Shown one piece after another: positions 47,079 through 56,062 of a stretch of DNA of 64,000 nt. The stretch is from Oryzomicrobium sp. (lineage in GTDB: Bacteria > Pseudomonadota > Gammaproteobacteria > Burkholderiales > Rhodocyclaceae): the NCBI RefSeq assembly GCF_021287045.1, contig NZ_JAJTBG010000002.1, positions 1 to 64,000 on the forward strand, given 5' to 3'. Below the pieces are notes generated by a model, which was not told where the DNA came from, did no database searches, and saw nothing but the letters and a program-made list of their open reading frames with translations. Position 1 is the stretch's first letter. Each line of letters starts with the position of its first letter. Position numbers and translations under genes: made by a program.

Positions 47079-47606
47079 TTATTGGGAGACGTCGCCGAGG
47101 TGGCGGTAGCGGCCGTCGTGGAACAGCAGGGGCGCCCGGGAGGGGTCCCGGTCGATGCCGACCACTTCGCCGATGAAGATGAGGTGGTCGCCGCCGGGAA
47201 CGCGCTGGGTGTTCCTCACCTCGAACCAGGCGCAGCAGCCCGAGAGCAGGGGTGCGCCGCCGGCGCCGGGACGCCAGTCCACGCCGTCGAACTTGTCGGC
47301 CAGGCGCGAGGCGAACTGGTTGGACACGCCGGCCTGGTCCGCCGCCAGCACGTTGATCGCGTAGTAGTGGGCGGATTCGAAGGCTTCCCGGCTGGGGGAA
47401 TCGGCCGACAGGCTCCACAGGACCAGCGGCGGTTCCAGGGATACCGAGTTGAACGAGCTGACCGTCAGGCCGATCGCCACCCCGTTGGGGTCCAGGGTGG
47501 TCACCACGGTGACGCCGGTGGCGAAACGCCCCAGGGTATCCCGGAGTTCCCGCGAATCGAACGGGGGAGCGTCGGCCAGGCTGTCGACGGCGGAACGGAG
47601 GGTCAT
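47079..47606 (-). CDS. Flavin reductase family protein
   Basis: 175-residue protein of the flavin reductase-like (FMN-binding split barrel) family. [46 protein letters not shown] is the FMN-binding signature, and [33 protein letters not shown] continue it. Such proteins reduce FMN with NAD(P)H for two-component monooxygenases. No monooxygenase partner is adjacent, so the partner is unknown. It is divergent from purT. Confidence 0.92.
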   Translation of the reverse strand: MTLRSAVDSLADAPPFDSRELRDTLGRFATGVTVVTTLDPNGVAIGLTVSSFNSVSLEPPLVLWSLSADSPSREAFESAHYYAINVLAADQAGVSNQFASRLADKFDGVDWRPGAGGAPLLSGCCAWFEVRNTQRVPGGDHLIFIGEVVGIDRDPSRAPLLFHDGRYRHLGDVSQ

Positions 47607-47772
47607 GATGACGGCGCGGGCAAAAGGCGCGATTTTACATCAGTCCGCCGCCGGCACCGGCCCACGCCCGGACCCGGTGCCCCGGGGCGGCCCGGCGAAG
47701 CGGAAAAAACGGGGAAAAGGCCGTGCTACCATCGGCGCCGCCCATCATTCTGCCCTGCCACGGAGATCCGCC

Positions 47773-49005
47773 ATGCCCGCCCCTTCGACCCTGCGCCCCG
47801 GCACCCCCCTGTCCCCCTCCGCCCTGCGCGTCATGCTGCTCGGCGCCGGCGAGCTGGGCAAGGAAGTGATCATCGCCTTGCAGCGTCTCGGGGTCGAAGT
47901 GATCGCCGTGGACCGCTACGAAAACGCCCCGGGCATGCAGGTGGCGCACCGCTCCCACGTCATCTCCATGACCGACGGCGCCGCCCTGCGCCGCCTGATC
48001 GAGCTGGAAAAGCCCCACCTGGTGGTGCCCGAGATCGAGGCCATCGCCACCGACACCCTGGTGGAGATCGAGGCAGAGGGCCTGGCCGAGGTGATCCCCA
48101 CCGCCCGAGCCGCCAAGCTGACCATGAACCGGGAAGGCATCCGCCGCCTGGCCGCCGAGGAACTGGGCCTGCCCACCTCCCCCTACCGCTTCGCCGACTC
48201 CCAGGCCGAATTGCAGGCCGCCATCGACGGCACGGACGGCCAGCCGGGCATCGGCTACCCCTGCGTGATCAAGCCGGTGATGTCCTCCTCGGGCAAGGGC
48301 CAGTCCCTGGTGAAGGGCCCGGACGACGTGGCCAAGGCCTGGGACTACGCCCAGGCCGGCGGCCGGGTGAAGCAGGCGCGCATCATCGTCGAGGGCTTCA
48401 TCAAATTCGACTACGAGATCACCCAGCTGACCGTGCGCGCCGTGGGCGCCTCGGGCCAGGTGGAAACCTTCTTCTGCGAGCCCATCGGCCACATCCAGGT
48501 GGACGGCGATTACGTCGAATCCTGGCAGCCCCAGCCGATGAGCGCCGCCGCCAAGGCCCGCTCCCGGGAGATCGCCGAGAAGGTCACCGGCAACCTGGGC
48601 GGCCGCGGCATCTTCGGCGTCGAGCTGTTCATCCGCGGCGACGAGGTGTGGTTCTCCGAAGTCAGCCCGCGCCCCCACGACACCGGCCTGGTCACCCTGG
48701 CCAGCCAGCGCCTGTCCGAATTCGAACTGCACGCCCGAGCCATCCTCGGACTGCCGGTGGACGCCAGCCTGTGCGCCCCCGGCGCCTCGGCGGTGATCTA
48801 CGGCGGCATGGAAGAAAAAGGCATCGCCTTCGAAGGCGTCGCCGAGGCCCTGCAAGTGCCGGACTCGGACCTGCGCCTGTTCGGCAAGCCGGAAAGCTTC
48901 AAGAAGCGCCGCATGGGCGTGGCCGTGGCCACCGGCAGCGACATCGAGCAGGCCCGGGAACGGGCCAAGCTGGCCGCCAGCCGGGTCAAGCCGGTCAAGG
49001 TTTAA
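47773..49005 (+). CDS. purT: Formate-dependent phosphoribosylglycinamide formyltransferase PurT
   Basis: 410-residue ATP-grasp enzyme that adds formate to GAR in purine synthesis, an alternative to the folate-dependent Pur[46 protein letters not shown] is the N-terminal signature, [13 protein letters not shown] and [29 protein letters not shown] the ATP-grasp motifs. Length is slightly above the usual 390-400. The ATG at 47773 gives an 18-residue Pro/Ser-rich start; it is preceded by a GGAG site. Confidence 0.95.
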   Translation: MPAPSTLRPGTPLSPSALRVMLLGAGELGKEVIIALQRLGVEVIAVDRYENAPGMQVAHRSHVISMTDGAALRRLIELEKPHLVVPEIEAIATDTLVEIEAEGLAEVIPTARAAKLTMNREGIRRLAAEELGLPTSPYRFADSQAELQAAIDGTDGQPGIGYPCVIKPVMSSSGKGQSLVKGPDDVAKAWDYAQAGGRVKQARIIVEGFIKFDYEITQLTVRAVGASGQVETFFCEPIGHIQVDGDYVESWQPQPMSAAAKARSREIAEKVTGNLGGRGIFGVELFIRGDEVWFSEVSPRPHDTGLVTLASQRLSEFELHARAILGLPVDASLCAPGASAVIYGGMEEKGIAFEGVAEALQVPDSDLRLFGKPESFKKRRMGVAVATGSDIEQARERAKLAASRVKPVKV

Positions 49006-49047
49006 TGGCCTGACCCCGGCCCAGGGCCCGCTCAGCCGCTCGACCGG

Positions 49048-50427
49048 TCAACCGTACTGGGCGGCACCCTGGAACAGGCGCCGGTAGGTCAGGCGCATGG
49101 CTGCCAGATCCTCGGGCCGCACCTCGGCCTCGCCGTAGCGCACCCGCTCGAAGGCCCGCATCAGCGCCTCCAGGTCGGCGCGCAGATCGGGGTAGTGGGC
49201 GGTCAGCCAGCGGCCGTACTCGCGGGGAGCCGCGCCCAGTGCCCGGGGCTCGCCCCGGGCGGCGAACAGGCGCTCGACGGCCCGGTAGAGCTGAACCACC
49301 CCACGCCTCCCGGTTGCCGGCCGACCCAACACGACATAACGCAGGTAGTCGAACCGGGTGAGCAGCCACAGCAACGGCCGGGTTTCGCGCCACAGGCGCC
49401 AGGCCGCCACCAGCATGGCCAGCAACGCCGCCAGGATCAGGGTGGCGACGATCTGGGCGCGGTGCTGCTTCAGCCATTCCTTGAGAGCCTCCCACCAGTC
49501 GGCGACGATCCGTGCCACCGGCTGCAGGGTCTGTTGCAGCGACTCGCTCAGGTCAGCCAGGGCACGCATGGCGCCGGCCTGCCACTCGGGCATGCCGGGC
49601 CGGTTGGCGGCGGCGCGCATCTCCCCCGGGCTCGGCCAGCCCCGGCTTGGGCCGGTGTCCTCCTCCTGCCCGGCCGCAGCCGAACCAGCGCTGCCGCCCC
49701 CACCGCCCCCGGCACCATCAGCGCTACCACCCTGCCCGCCGATCCCCGTCGTGCCGCCTAGCTCTCCCACCGGAGCGGGCAGGCCATGGCGCCAGGATAG
49801 GGCGAAAGGGCTGACCTGGGGCGTCACCAGGTACAGCCCGCCGGCCAGCGCCAGGATCAGGGCCGACGCGGCGACGATGGCCACGCCTTGCCCGCCCAGG
49901 GTGCGTCCGGCCAGGGACTGGCGCTGCAATTCCTCGCCACGGCGGTTCACCTGCTCCGCCACCAGGGTCAGCACCACCGCCACGACGAAGGGCAGGATGT
50001 AGAACAGCAGCGTCCAGTCGGCCCGGTGATGGGCCGCGGCAAAGACCACCAGGGAGGTGGCGCCGAGCAGGCCCAGGTACAGCTGGCGGCGGGTGGTGGC
50101 GACGCAGTTGTTGGCCGCCTGCAGCCCGGCGAGAAGCCCGACGGCCGCTCGGGGCATGCCCCAGACGCGCATGAAGACGACGACGAAAAGCAGCACGGTG
50201 AGCACCGCCACGCTCTTTTGCCAGGCCCGCCCCCAATCCTGGGTTTCGCCTCGCTGCAGGTAGCCCACCCCTAGGGTGACGGCAAACAGGATCGCCCAGA
50301 ACCCGGTCTCGAAGGCGAAGGTGCCGTAGTGGAGGTCGAGAAAGGCGTTGCTGGCCAAGGCCAGCACCAGGGCAGCGAACAGCCCCAGGTAGGCGGGCAG
50401 GTAGGTCAGGGGTTGCGGCTGGCTCAT
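49048..50427 (-). CDS. TgpA-like membrane protein without transglutaminase domain (DUF3488-like plus DUF4129)
   Basis: 459-residue inner-membrane protein. Residues 1-230 hold about seven hydrophobic helices resembling the N-terminal DUF3488 part of TgpA proteins (for example NNCVATTRRQLYLGLLG). A Gly/Ser-rich linker (about 245-275) follows where a transglutaminase catalytic domain would normally sit; no Cys-His-Asp set is present. A further helix (about 335-355) precedes the C-terminal DUF4129 domain, with GVVQLYRAVERLFAARGEPRALGAAPREYGRWL. It is the last gene after moxR and the DUF58 gene, overlapping the latter by four bases. Confidence 0.78.
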   Translation of the reverse strand: MSQPQPLTYLPAYLGLFAALVLALASNAFLDLHYGTFAFETGFWAILFAVTLGVGYLQRGETQDWGRAWQKSVAVLTVLLFVVVFMRVWGMPRAAVGLLAGLQAANNCVATTRRQLYLGLLGATSLVVFAAAHHRADWTLLFYILPFVVAVVLTLVAEQVNRRGEELQRQSLAGRTLGGQGVAIVAASALILALAGGLYLVTPQVSPFALSWRHGLPAPVGELGGTTGIGGQGGSADGAGGGGGGSAGSAAAGQEEDTGPSRGWPSPGEMRAAANRPGMPEWQAGAMRALADLSESLQQTLQPVARIVADWWEALKEWLKQHRAQIVATLILAALLAMLVAAWRLWRETRPLLWLLTRFDYLRYVVLGRPATGRRGVVQLYRAVERLFAARGEPRALGAAPREYGRWLTAHYPDLRADLEALMRAFERVRYGEAEVRPEDLAAMRLTYRRLFQGAAQYG

Positions 50428-51701
50428 GGGTTGAACACCTGGATCAGGTCGTCGCCCTGGCGCACCGTCAGCACCTGGGCGCCCAGGTCGAGCAGGCCGA
50501 CCGTCAGCACCTCGGACAACGGCTCGGCCCCGGCGGCGAAGGACTGCCGCTCCAGCAGCACCGCCAGCAGGTGGGCGCCCTGGCTGCGCACCAGCGCCAG
50601 GGCGCGCAGCACGTCCGCCGCCTCGGCCGGGGGCGGCGCGAGCAGGGCCACCACGGTCTCGCCGGGCTGGCACTGCTGGGCGACCCGTTCGAGCACCCGG
50701 GCGTAGGGGCAGGGCGAGGCCAGTTCGGCCACCGCCAGGAATTCGAGCAACTCCCGATAATGCAGCTCGCCGTTGCCGGCGGGAATGCTCAGAACCGCCG
50801 CATCGCGCCCCGCAGCCTCCAGGCGGATCGGCATGGCCTGCTCACAGGCATAGCGTGCGATGGAGGCGGCGATGCGGATCGCGTACTCGCCGCTCGCCTC
50901 CCGCCCCAGGCCGACGTTGGCTCCGGGCGACAGGTCCAGGGCTAGGCACAGGGCGGCGGAGGCCAAGGGTTCGAACTCGCGGATCATCAGCTCGTTGAGG
51001 CGGGCGCTGGTGGGCCAATGCACGTGGCGCGGGTTATCGCCGCGCCGGTATTCGCGCAACCCGGCGAAGTCGGCACTGCCCGAGCCGTCCGGCAAGGGCA
51101 GTCCGCCGCGGTTGATCAGGCTGGGGGAGCCGCGCAGCGGCAGGGTGACGATGGGAAAGACCCGGGGATAGACCAGCAGGGTCTGGATGCCGTCGCTGCC
51201 CTCATGGCGCGCCTCGGCCAACCCGAGGGGAAAGCTGGCGGCCAACCCGGCCGGGCCGAGCCGGTAGCGGCCGCGCTTCTCGCAGGGCAACTGGAAGTCT
51301 AGTTGGCGGCTGGCACCGGCGGGCAGGTAGGCCAGTTGGCCGAGCACCACCGGTCCGGGGGCGGGGTTGCCACCGGCGGCGCCGACGAAGGGCAGGCGGT
51401 CGGTCAGTTCGACCATGAAGCGCGGCATCCAGCCCCGGTTGTGCACCTGCATCCGCCACAGCAGGGTTTCCCCCTCGCTGGCCCGCTCCGGGCCGGTGCG
51501 CACGACGCTGAGGCGGCGCACCAGCCAGTAGGGCCAGGCAAAGCCGGTGATCAGGGTGGACAGCAGCAGGGCGGCCACGCCCCAGGCCAGGGTGTTGCCC
51601 CGGTTGATGGCCGCCACGTAGGCCATCAGCGTCACCAGCGCCAGCACCAGGGCGCGCTGGTGGCGCTGCAGCCAGTCCCGCGCCGTGGCCGTCCGGCTCA
51701 T
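50424..51701 (-). CDS. DUF58 domain-containing protein
   Basis: 425-residue protein with two N-terminal hydrophobic helices (about 20-58), a middle beta-rich region and the C-terminal DUF58 domain whose signature DFAGLREYRRGDNPRHVHWPTSARLNELMIREFEP is plain. DUF58 proteins contain a von Willebrand A-like fold and are nearly always encoded beside MoxR ATPases, as here. The ATG at 51701 overlaps the moxR stop by ATGA. Confidence 0.92.
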   Translation of the reverse strand: MSRTATARDWLQRHQRALVLALVTLMAYVAAINRGNTLAWGVAALLLSTLITGFAWPYWLVRRLSVVRTGPERASEGETLLWRMQVHNRGWMPRFMVELTDRLPFVGAAGGNPAPGPVVLGQLAYLPAGASRQLDFQLPCEKRGRYRLGPAGLAASFPLGLAEARHEGSDGIQTLLVYPRVFPIVTLPLRGSPSLINRGGLPLPDGSGSADFAGLREYRRGDNPRHVHWPTSARLNELMIREFEPLASAALCLALDLSPGANVGLGREASGEYAIRIAASIARYACEQAMPIRLEAAGRDAAVLSIPAGNGELHYRELLEFLAVAELASPCPYARVLERVAQQCQPGETVVALLAPPPAEAADVLRALALVRSQGAHLLAVLLERQSFAAGAEPLSEVLTVGLLDLGAQVLTVRQGDDLIQVFNP

Positions 51702-52621
51702 ACCGGCGCGGGCACGGTGTCGAGCAGGGCGGCAAGCACGGCGCCGGCAGTGATGCCCTGGGCGGCGGCCTGGGGACGCACGATCAGGCGGTGTTCGAGC
51801 ACCGGCGCGGCCATGGCCTTGACCAGATCGGGGGTGACGTAGGGCTGGCCACGCAGCAGGGCCAGGCCCCGGGCCGCGGCGGCCAGGGCCAGGGTACCCC
51901 GGGGGCTGGCGCCGAGGCGCAGGTCGCCGTCCTGGCGGGTGGCGGCGGTGAGACGGGCGATGTATTCCCCCACCGAGGCTTCCAGGTGCACCGCCTGCAC
52001 CGCCTGCCGGGCCGCCTGGATGGCCTCGGCGTCCACCACCGCCGCCAGGGTGTCGATGGGATGGCCGCTGGCCTGGCCGAACAGGATGCGGGTTTCCTCG
52101 GCCACCGAGGGGTAGCCGACCTTGAGGCGCATGAAGAAGCGGTCGAGCTGGGCTTCGGGCAGGACGTAGGTGCCGGCCATCTCGATCGGGTTCTGGGTGG
52201 CCATGACCATGAAGATCGGCGGCAGGTCGTAGGTATGCACATCGACGCTGACGCGGAACTCGGCCATGCATTCGAGCAGGGCCGACTGGGCCCGGGGGGT
52301 GGCCCGGTTGATCTCGTCGGCGAGCAGGATGTTGGTGAACACCGGCCCGGGGCGGAACTCGAACTCGGCGGTTTTCTGGTTGAACACCGGCACCCCGGTG
52401 ACGTCGGAGGGCAGCAGGTCCGGGGTGCATTGCAGGCGCTTGCTGTCGAGGGACACCGACTTGGCCAGGGCCCGGGCGAGCATGGTCTTGCCGGTGCCGG
52501 GCACGTCCTCGATCAGCAGGTGGCCGCGGCACAGCAGGGTAATCACCGCCAGTTCGATCACCGGGCGCTTGCCGACGATGACCGTCTCGACGTTGTCGAT
52601 CAGGGTTTGGATGGTAGTCAT
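51698..52621 (-). CDS. MoxR-family AAA+ ATPase
   Basis: 307-residue cytoplasmic ATPase. Walker A EDVPGTGKT, Walker B ILLADEINRATPRAQSALLECM, and the MATQNPIEMAGTYVLPEAQLDRFFM sensor region match the MoxR family. MoxR proteins act as chaperone-like factors with DUF58/VWA partners, the next gene here. ATG at 52621; the longer open frame upstream lies in the intergenic region shared with mutY. Confidence 0.95.
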   Translation of the reverse strand: MTTIQTLIDNVETVIVGKRPVIELAVITLLCRGHLLIEDVPGTGKTMLARALAKSVSLDSKRLQCTPDLLPSDVTGVPVFNQKTAEFEFRPGPVFTNILLADEINRATPRAQSALLECMAEFRVSVDVHTYDLPPIFMVMATQNPIEMAGTYVLPEAQLDRFFMRLKVGYPSVAEETRILFGQASGHPIDTLAAVVDAEAIQAARQAVQAVHLEASVGEYIARLTAATRQDGDLRLGASPRGTLALAAAARGLALLRGQPYVTPDLVKAMAAPVLEHRLIVRPQAAAQGITAGAVLAALLDTVPAPV

Positions 52622-52740
52622 GACAGGAGAGCGATGGCGGGCGAACCAGCAGCAATGCCAAGGGCATCGGAGGCTGGCGAGTTTAGCGATAACGCATAAC
52701 CCGGGCAAATCCCCGGCCAGCGACGCAGGGCCAGTCTCGC

Positions 52741-52746
52741 TAGAAT
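52741..52746 (+). promoter_or_regulatory. mutY -10 candidate
   Basis: TAGAAT, five of six consensus positions, 52 bases before the mutY ATG in the 176-base divergent region with moxR. No strong -35 is seen 17 bases upstream, so this is only a candidate. Confidence 0.4.
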
Positions 52747-52797
52747 CCCGCCTTCCATCCCGCCCCGATTCATTCCCCCGCCGGCGCACTACTACCC

Positions 52798-53865
52798 ATG
52801 TCCGACTTTTCCGACCGCCTGATCGCCTGGCAGCGGCGCCACGGCCGCCACGATCTGCCCTGGCAGAACACCCGGGACGCCTACCGCATCTGGCTGTCCG
52901 AGATCATGCTGCAGCAGACCCAGGTGGCCACCGTCATCCCCTACTACGGGCGCTTCCTGGAGGCCTTCCCGACCATCGCCGACCTGGCGGCGGCGCCCCT
53001 GGAGCGGGTGCTGGAGCTGTGGGCCGGCCTCGGCTACTACGCCCGGGCGCGCAACCTGCACGCTTGCGCCGTGGCGGTGGTGCGCGACCACGGCGGCGCC
53101 TTTCCCCGGAACCCGGCGCAGATCGCCGAGCTGCCCGGCATCGGCCGTTCCACGGCGGCGGCCATCGCCGCCTTCGCCTACGGCCACCGGGGCGCCATCC
53201 TGGACGGCAACGTCAAGCGGGTACTGACCCGCTGCTTCGGCGTGACCGGCTTTCCCGGCACGCCCAAGGTGGAAAAGGGCCTGTGGCAGCTGGCCGATTC
53301 CCTGCTGCCGGCTTGCGATGAGCCTGGCGAGATCGAGGCCTACACCCAGGGTGTCATGGACCTGGGCGCCTCCCTGTGCGCCCGTCGCCGCCCCACCTGC
53401 GCCCTGTGCCCGATGCACGACATCTGCGTCGCCCGGCGCGAGGGGCGCCAGGACGAGTTGCCCGAGGCCAAGCCGGCCAAGACGCTGCCCGAGCGCCACA
53501 CCATCTGCCTGGTGATCAGCGACGGGCCGCAACTGCTGGTGGAACGGCGCCCGCCCACGGGCATCTGGGGCGGCCTCTTGGCCCTGCCGGAAATCGACGA
53601 CGCCGCCCGGCTGGAGGAAACCCTGGCCCGCTACGGCTGCCGCCTGGAAAAGCAGCAGACCCTGGCGCCCTTCCCCCACACCTTCAGCCACTTCCGCCTG
53701 CACATCACCCCGCTGCTGTGCCGAGTCGGCCGCAGCGGCACCCTGACGGCAGATTCCGCGGCGACCTGGATCGACTGGCGCGACACCGCCGCGGCCGCCC
53801 TGCCGGCGCCCCTGCGCAAGCTGCTGCGCGACCTGGACGGCCTGCCGCCGGGGCTGGCGGGCTGA
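52798..53865 (+). CDS. mutY: Adenine DNA glycosylase MutY
   Basis: 355-residue base-excision repair enzyme that removes adenine opposite 8-oxoguanine. Glu35 in WLSEIMLQQTQV and Asp136 in GAILDGNVKRVL are the catalytic residues; LPGIGRSTAAAIAAF is the helix-hairpin-helix. Cys194, Cys201, Cys204 and Cys210 form the 4Fe-4S cluster (Cx6Cx2Cx5C). The C-terminal MutT-like domain for 8-oxoG recognition runs from about residue 230, with FPHTFSHFRLHITP. Length is normal. Confidence 0.96.
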   Translation: MSDFSDRLIAWQRRHGRHDLPWQNTRDAYRIWLSEIMLQQTQVATVIPYYGRFLEAFPTIADLAAAPLERVLELWAGLGYYARARNLHACAVAVVRDHGGAFPRNPAQIAELPGIGRSTAAAIAAFAYGHRGAILDGNVKRVLTRCFGVTGFPGTPKVEKGLWQLADSLLPACDEPGEIEAYTQGVMDLGASLCARRRPTCALCPMHDICVARREGRQDELPEAKPAKTLPERHTICLVISDGPQLLVERRPPTGIWGGLLALPEIDDAARLEETLARYGCRLEKQQTLAPFPHTFSHFRLHITPLLCRVGRSGTLTADSAATWIDWRDTAAAALPAPLRKLLRDLDGLPPGLAG

Positions 53866-53881
53866 CGCGCCGCCGCCGATC

Positions 53882-53901
53882 CATTAATTTTCTTCATGTA
53901 T
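53882..53901. repeat. AT-rich repeat element, copy 1
   Basis: The 20 bases starting CATTAATTTT match the element at 53966-53985 at 18 of 20 positions. It is an imperfect palindrome, strongly AT-rich within GC-rich DNA, and begins 17 bases after the mutY stop. Copies 1 and 2 are offset by exactly 84 bases. Confidence 0.75.
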
Positions 53902-53962
53902 TTTTTTGGCCGCACCGCCAAACTCGGCGACTGGCGCGGACCTTCGCTTTTCATTCAGCCGG

Positions 53963-53985
53963 ATACATTAATTTTATTAATGTAT
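53963..53985. repeat. AT-rich perfect palindrome, copy 2
   Basis: ATACATTAAT (53963-53972) and ATTAATGTAT (53976-53985) form perfect 10-bp arms around TTT. The last 20 bases repeat copy 1 with two differences. It lies in the convergent gap between mutY and the MFS gene, where no promoter is expected. It may be a protein-binding pair; it lacks a T tract and so is a poor terminator. Confidence 0.8.
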
Positions 53986-54132
53986 CGCCGCTAGCAAGCG
54001 CTCGACGCGCTCCCCCGACCTGCCCGGGATGTCTCCGGGATTAACCCGATGGGTGCCTAGTACGGGCCTGGTACGAGCCGAGCACCGCGTACCCAATGCG
54101 TCCCCGCTGCGGGCAACCGCCAACGGCCCCAA

Positions 54133-55404
54133 TCAGGCCAAGGGCCGGCGCACCAGGGCGGCCCAGCCGAGCAGCACCGCCAGGGCCAGGGTGACGAAGC
54201 CCCCGGCCCAGCCCGCCGGGTGGTCCCGGCCGAAGGCGTCGAGGGCCATGCCGAAGGCCACCGGGCCGATGAAGGCGCCGAGAAAGCCGAGGCAGGAATA
54301 GAGCGCCAGGGCCTTGCCGCGCCGCCCCGGGTCGGTGCCGGTGATCAGCCCGGCGGTCAGGGCCGCCGAATCCAGGCTCATGGTGGCGGCGTAGGCCACC
54401 AGCACCACCACGGTCAGGGTACCGCCCATGCCGGCGCCGCTCCCCACGCCAAGGCCCGCGCCACCGAAGCCGGCCACCACCAAGGCCACCAGGGCCGAAA
54501 GAGGCATCACCCGGGCCAACCAGCGCTGCCGCCCCCAGCGGTGCGCCCCTTCGTTGCCGAGGATGCTGGCCGGCACGGCGCAGAAGGTGGCCACTGCCGC
54601 CGCCACGCCGGGCATGGCGGTGAGGGCCGAGGGCTCGGCGGCATGCAGCCAGCCCAGGTAGCTGACCAGCCAGGCGCGAAAGCCGAACAGTTCCCAGTTG
54701 TGGCCCAGGTAGCCGCCGCAGTAGGCCAGGATGCGCGGATCGCGCAGCACGCCGCGCCAGCCGTCGTCCTGGGCCGCCACCGACGCCACCGCGCCCTCCG
54801 GTGCTCCGGCCTGGGGTTGCGGACGGGGTCCCGCGCCCCAGGCCACCAGAGCGCCGGCGGCCAGCACTGCGCAGCCTGCGGCGGCGAACAGCCAGGGCCA
54901 GTCGAAGAGGCGCTGGGCGCCTTCGGCGAGCAGGTAAGAGAGGCCGGCGCCGACGCCGAAGGTGGCGGTGTAGAAGGCGGTGCCGCGGGACTGGTGGGCG
55001 GGGTCGAGCCGGTCGGTGAGGGCGCGCAGGCCGGGCATGTAGGTGCCGGCCAGGCCCAGGCCCGCGCCCATCCAGCACAGCAGGGCGGGAACGAAGTCCC
55101 GGGCCCACAGGGCGAAGAGCAGCAGGGAGGCGCCGCTCACCAGGGTGGCGCCGAGGTAGACGCGGCGGGCGTCGCGCTTGTCGGTGGCGGCCACCAGCAC
55201 CGGCACGGCGGCCACGTAGCCGAGGAAGAACACCCCGCCCAGCCAGCCGCCCTCGGTGGCCGACAGGCCCCATTCGGCGGTGAAGCGGGGCAGCAGCACC
55301 GGCACCAGGGCGAAGCCGGACATGGTCAGCACCTCGCCCAAGCAGAACACGGCGACCAGCCGCACCGCCCGGGCGGCGGTCCGGCTTTTCGACCACATCG
55401 TCAT
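54133..55404 (-). CDS. MFS transporter
   Basis: 423-residue inner-membrane protein with twelve hydrophobic helices and a central cytoplasmic loop (about 190-220). The first half has LPRFTAEWGLSATEGGWLGGVFFLGYVAAVPVLVAATDKRDARRVYLG, the MFS loop 2-3 pattern. Substrate is unknown; no regulatory or catabolic genes adjoin it. The ATG at 55404 lies four bases after the stop of the LON-domain gene, so it belongs to that transcription unit. No terminator other than the AT-rich palindromes is seen after it. Confidence 0.88.
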   Translation of the reverse strand: MTMWSKSRTAARAVRLVAVFCLGEVLTMSGFALVPVLLPRFTAEWGLSATEGGWLGGVFFLGYVAAVPVLVAATDKRDARRVYLGATLVSGASLLLFALWARDFVPALLCWMGAGLGLAGTYMPGLRALTDRLDPAHQSRGTAFYTATFGVGAGLSYLLAEGAQRLFDWPWLFAAAGCAVLAAGALVAWGAGPRPQPQAGAPEGAVASVAAQDDGWRGVLRDPRILAYCGGYLGHNWELFGFRAWLVSYLGWLHAAEPSALTAMPGVAAAVATFCAVPASILGNEGAHRWGRQRWLARVMPLSALVALVVAGFGGAGLGVGSGAGMGGTLTVVVLVAYAATMSLDSAALTAGLITGTDPGRRGKALALYSCLGFLGAFIGPVAFGMALDAFGRDHPAGWAGGFVTLALAVLLGWAALVRRPLA

Positions 55405-55408
55405 TGCG

Positions 55409-56062
55409 TCATTGCACCAAGCCCCGCTGGGCCAGGTAGGTATGCAGGATTTCCAGCCGGGACAGGGGATCGTCCAGTTCCAGCAGCTTCTGCTTGGCCA
55501 GGGGCTGCACCGGCATCGCCTCGGCGAGGCGGTAGCCGAGCCACAGGGCGTCGGCGAAATCGTGGGGCGGAGGCATTTTTTCTTCACCCAGGTCGGCGGC
55601 GATGCGCCGGGCCAGGGGCGCCAGCCCGGCCAGGGCCTCGGGCACGGCGGCGGGGGGCGGCTCGGCGAGCAGCTCGACCCGGGCCCGTTGCAGGCCATTG
55701 GCCTCGATGCGCCGCTCGACGATGCGGAAGCGCCGCCCGCCCTGGGCCGAGGCGAGCAGGATGCCCGGCTGCTCCATGTCGCAGCGGGTCAGGCGGGCCA
55801 GGGTGCCCACCGGGTGAGGCACCGCCGGGGTACCGGTGTCCTTGCCCTCGGCGATCAGGCAGACGCCGAAGGGCACGTCCTCGCGCAGGCAGGCGGCAGC
55901 CATGTCCAGGTAGCGGGCCTCGAAGATCTTCAGCCCGAGCACGCCGCCGGGAAACAGCACGGTGCCCAGGGGAAAGAGGGGAATGTCCAGGGTTTCGGGC
56001 AGCGCCGTTTCCGTCGCCGAGCCGTCACCCAGATGGCGCTTGAGCCAGTCGCCCAGCCCCAT
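55409..56062 (-). CDS. LON peptidase substrate-binding domain protein
   Basis: 217-residue protein containing only the LON N-terminal (PUA-like) domain: LDIPLFPLGTVLFPGGVLGLKIFEARYLDMAAACLRED is the signature, with FGVCLIAEGKDTG following. There is no AAA+ or protease part, so it is not a protease. It is widespread in betaproteobacteria and of unknown role. The ATG at 56062 overlaps the ubiX stop (TGATG). Confidence 0.9.
   Translation of the reverse strand: MGLGDWLKRHLGDGSATETALPETLDIPLFPLGTVLFPGGVLGLKIFEARYLDMAAACLREDVPFGVCLIAEGKDTGTPAVPHPVGTLARLTRCDMEQPGILLASAQGGRRFRIVERRIEANGLQRARVELLAEPPPAAVPEALAGLAPLARRIAADLGEEKMPPPHDFADALWLGYRLAEAMPVQPLAKQKLLELDDPLSRLEILHTYLAQRGLVQ

Noticed and set aside
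47607-47772. Purine-responsive riboswitch or operator before purT
   Set aside because: No purine-aptamer-like conserved core or PurR-like palindrome could be recognised in the 166-base gap, only a weak TACCAT hexamer.
53896-53994. 32-codon ORF between the two AT-rich repeat copies after mutY
   Set aside because: It begins and ends inside the repeat copies, has no ribosome site, and its sequence looks like a by-product of the repeats.
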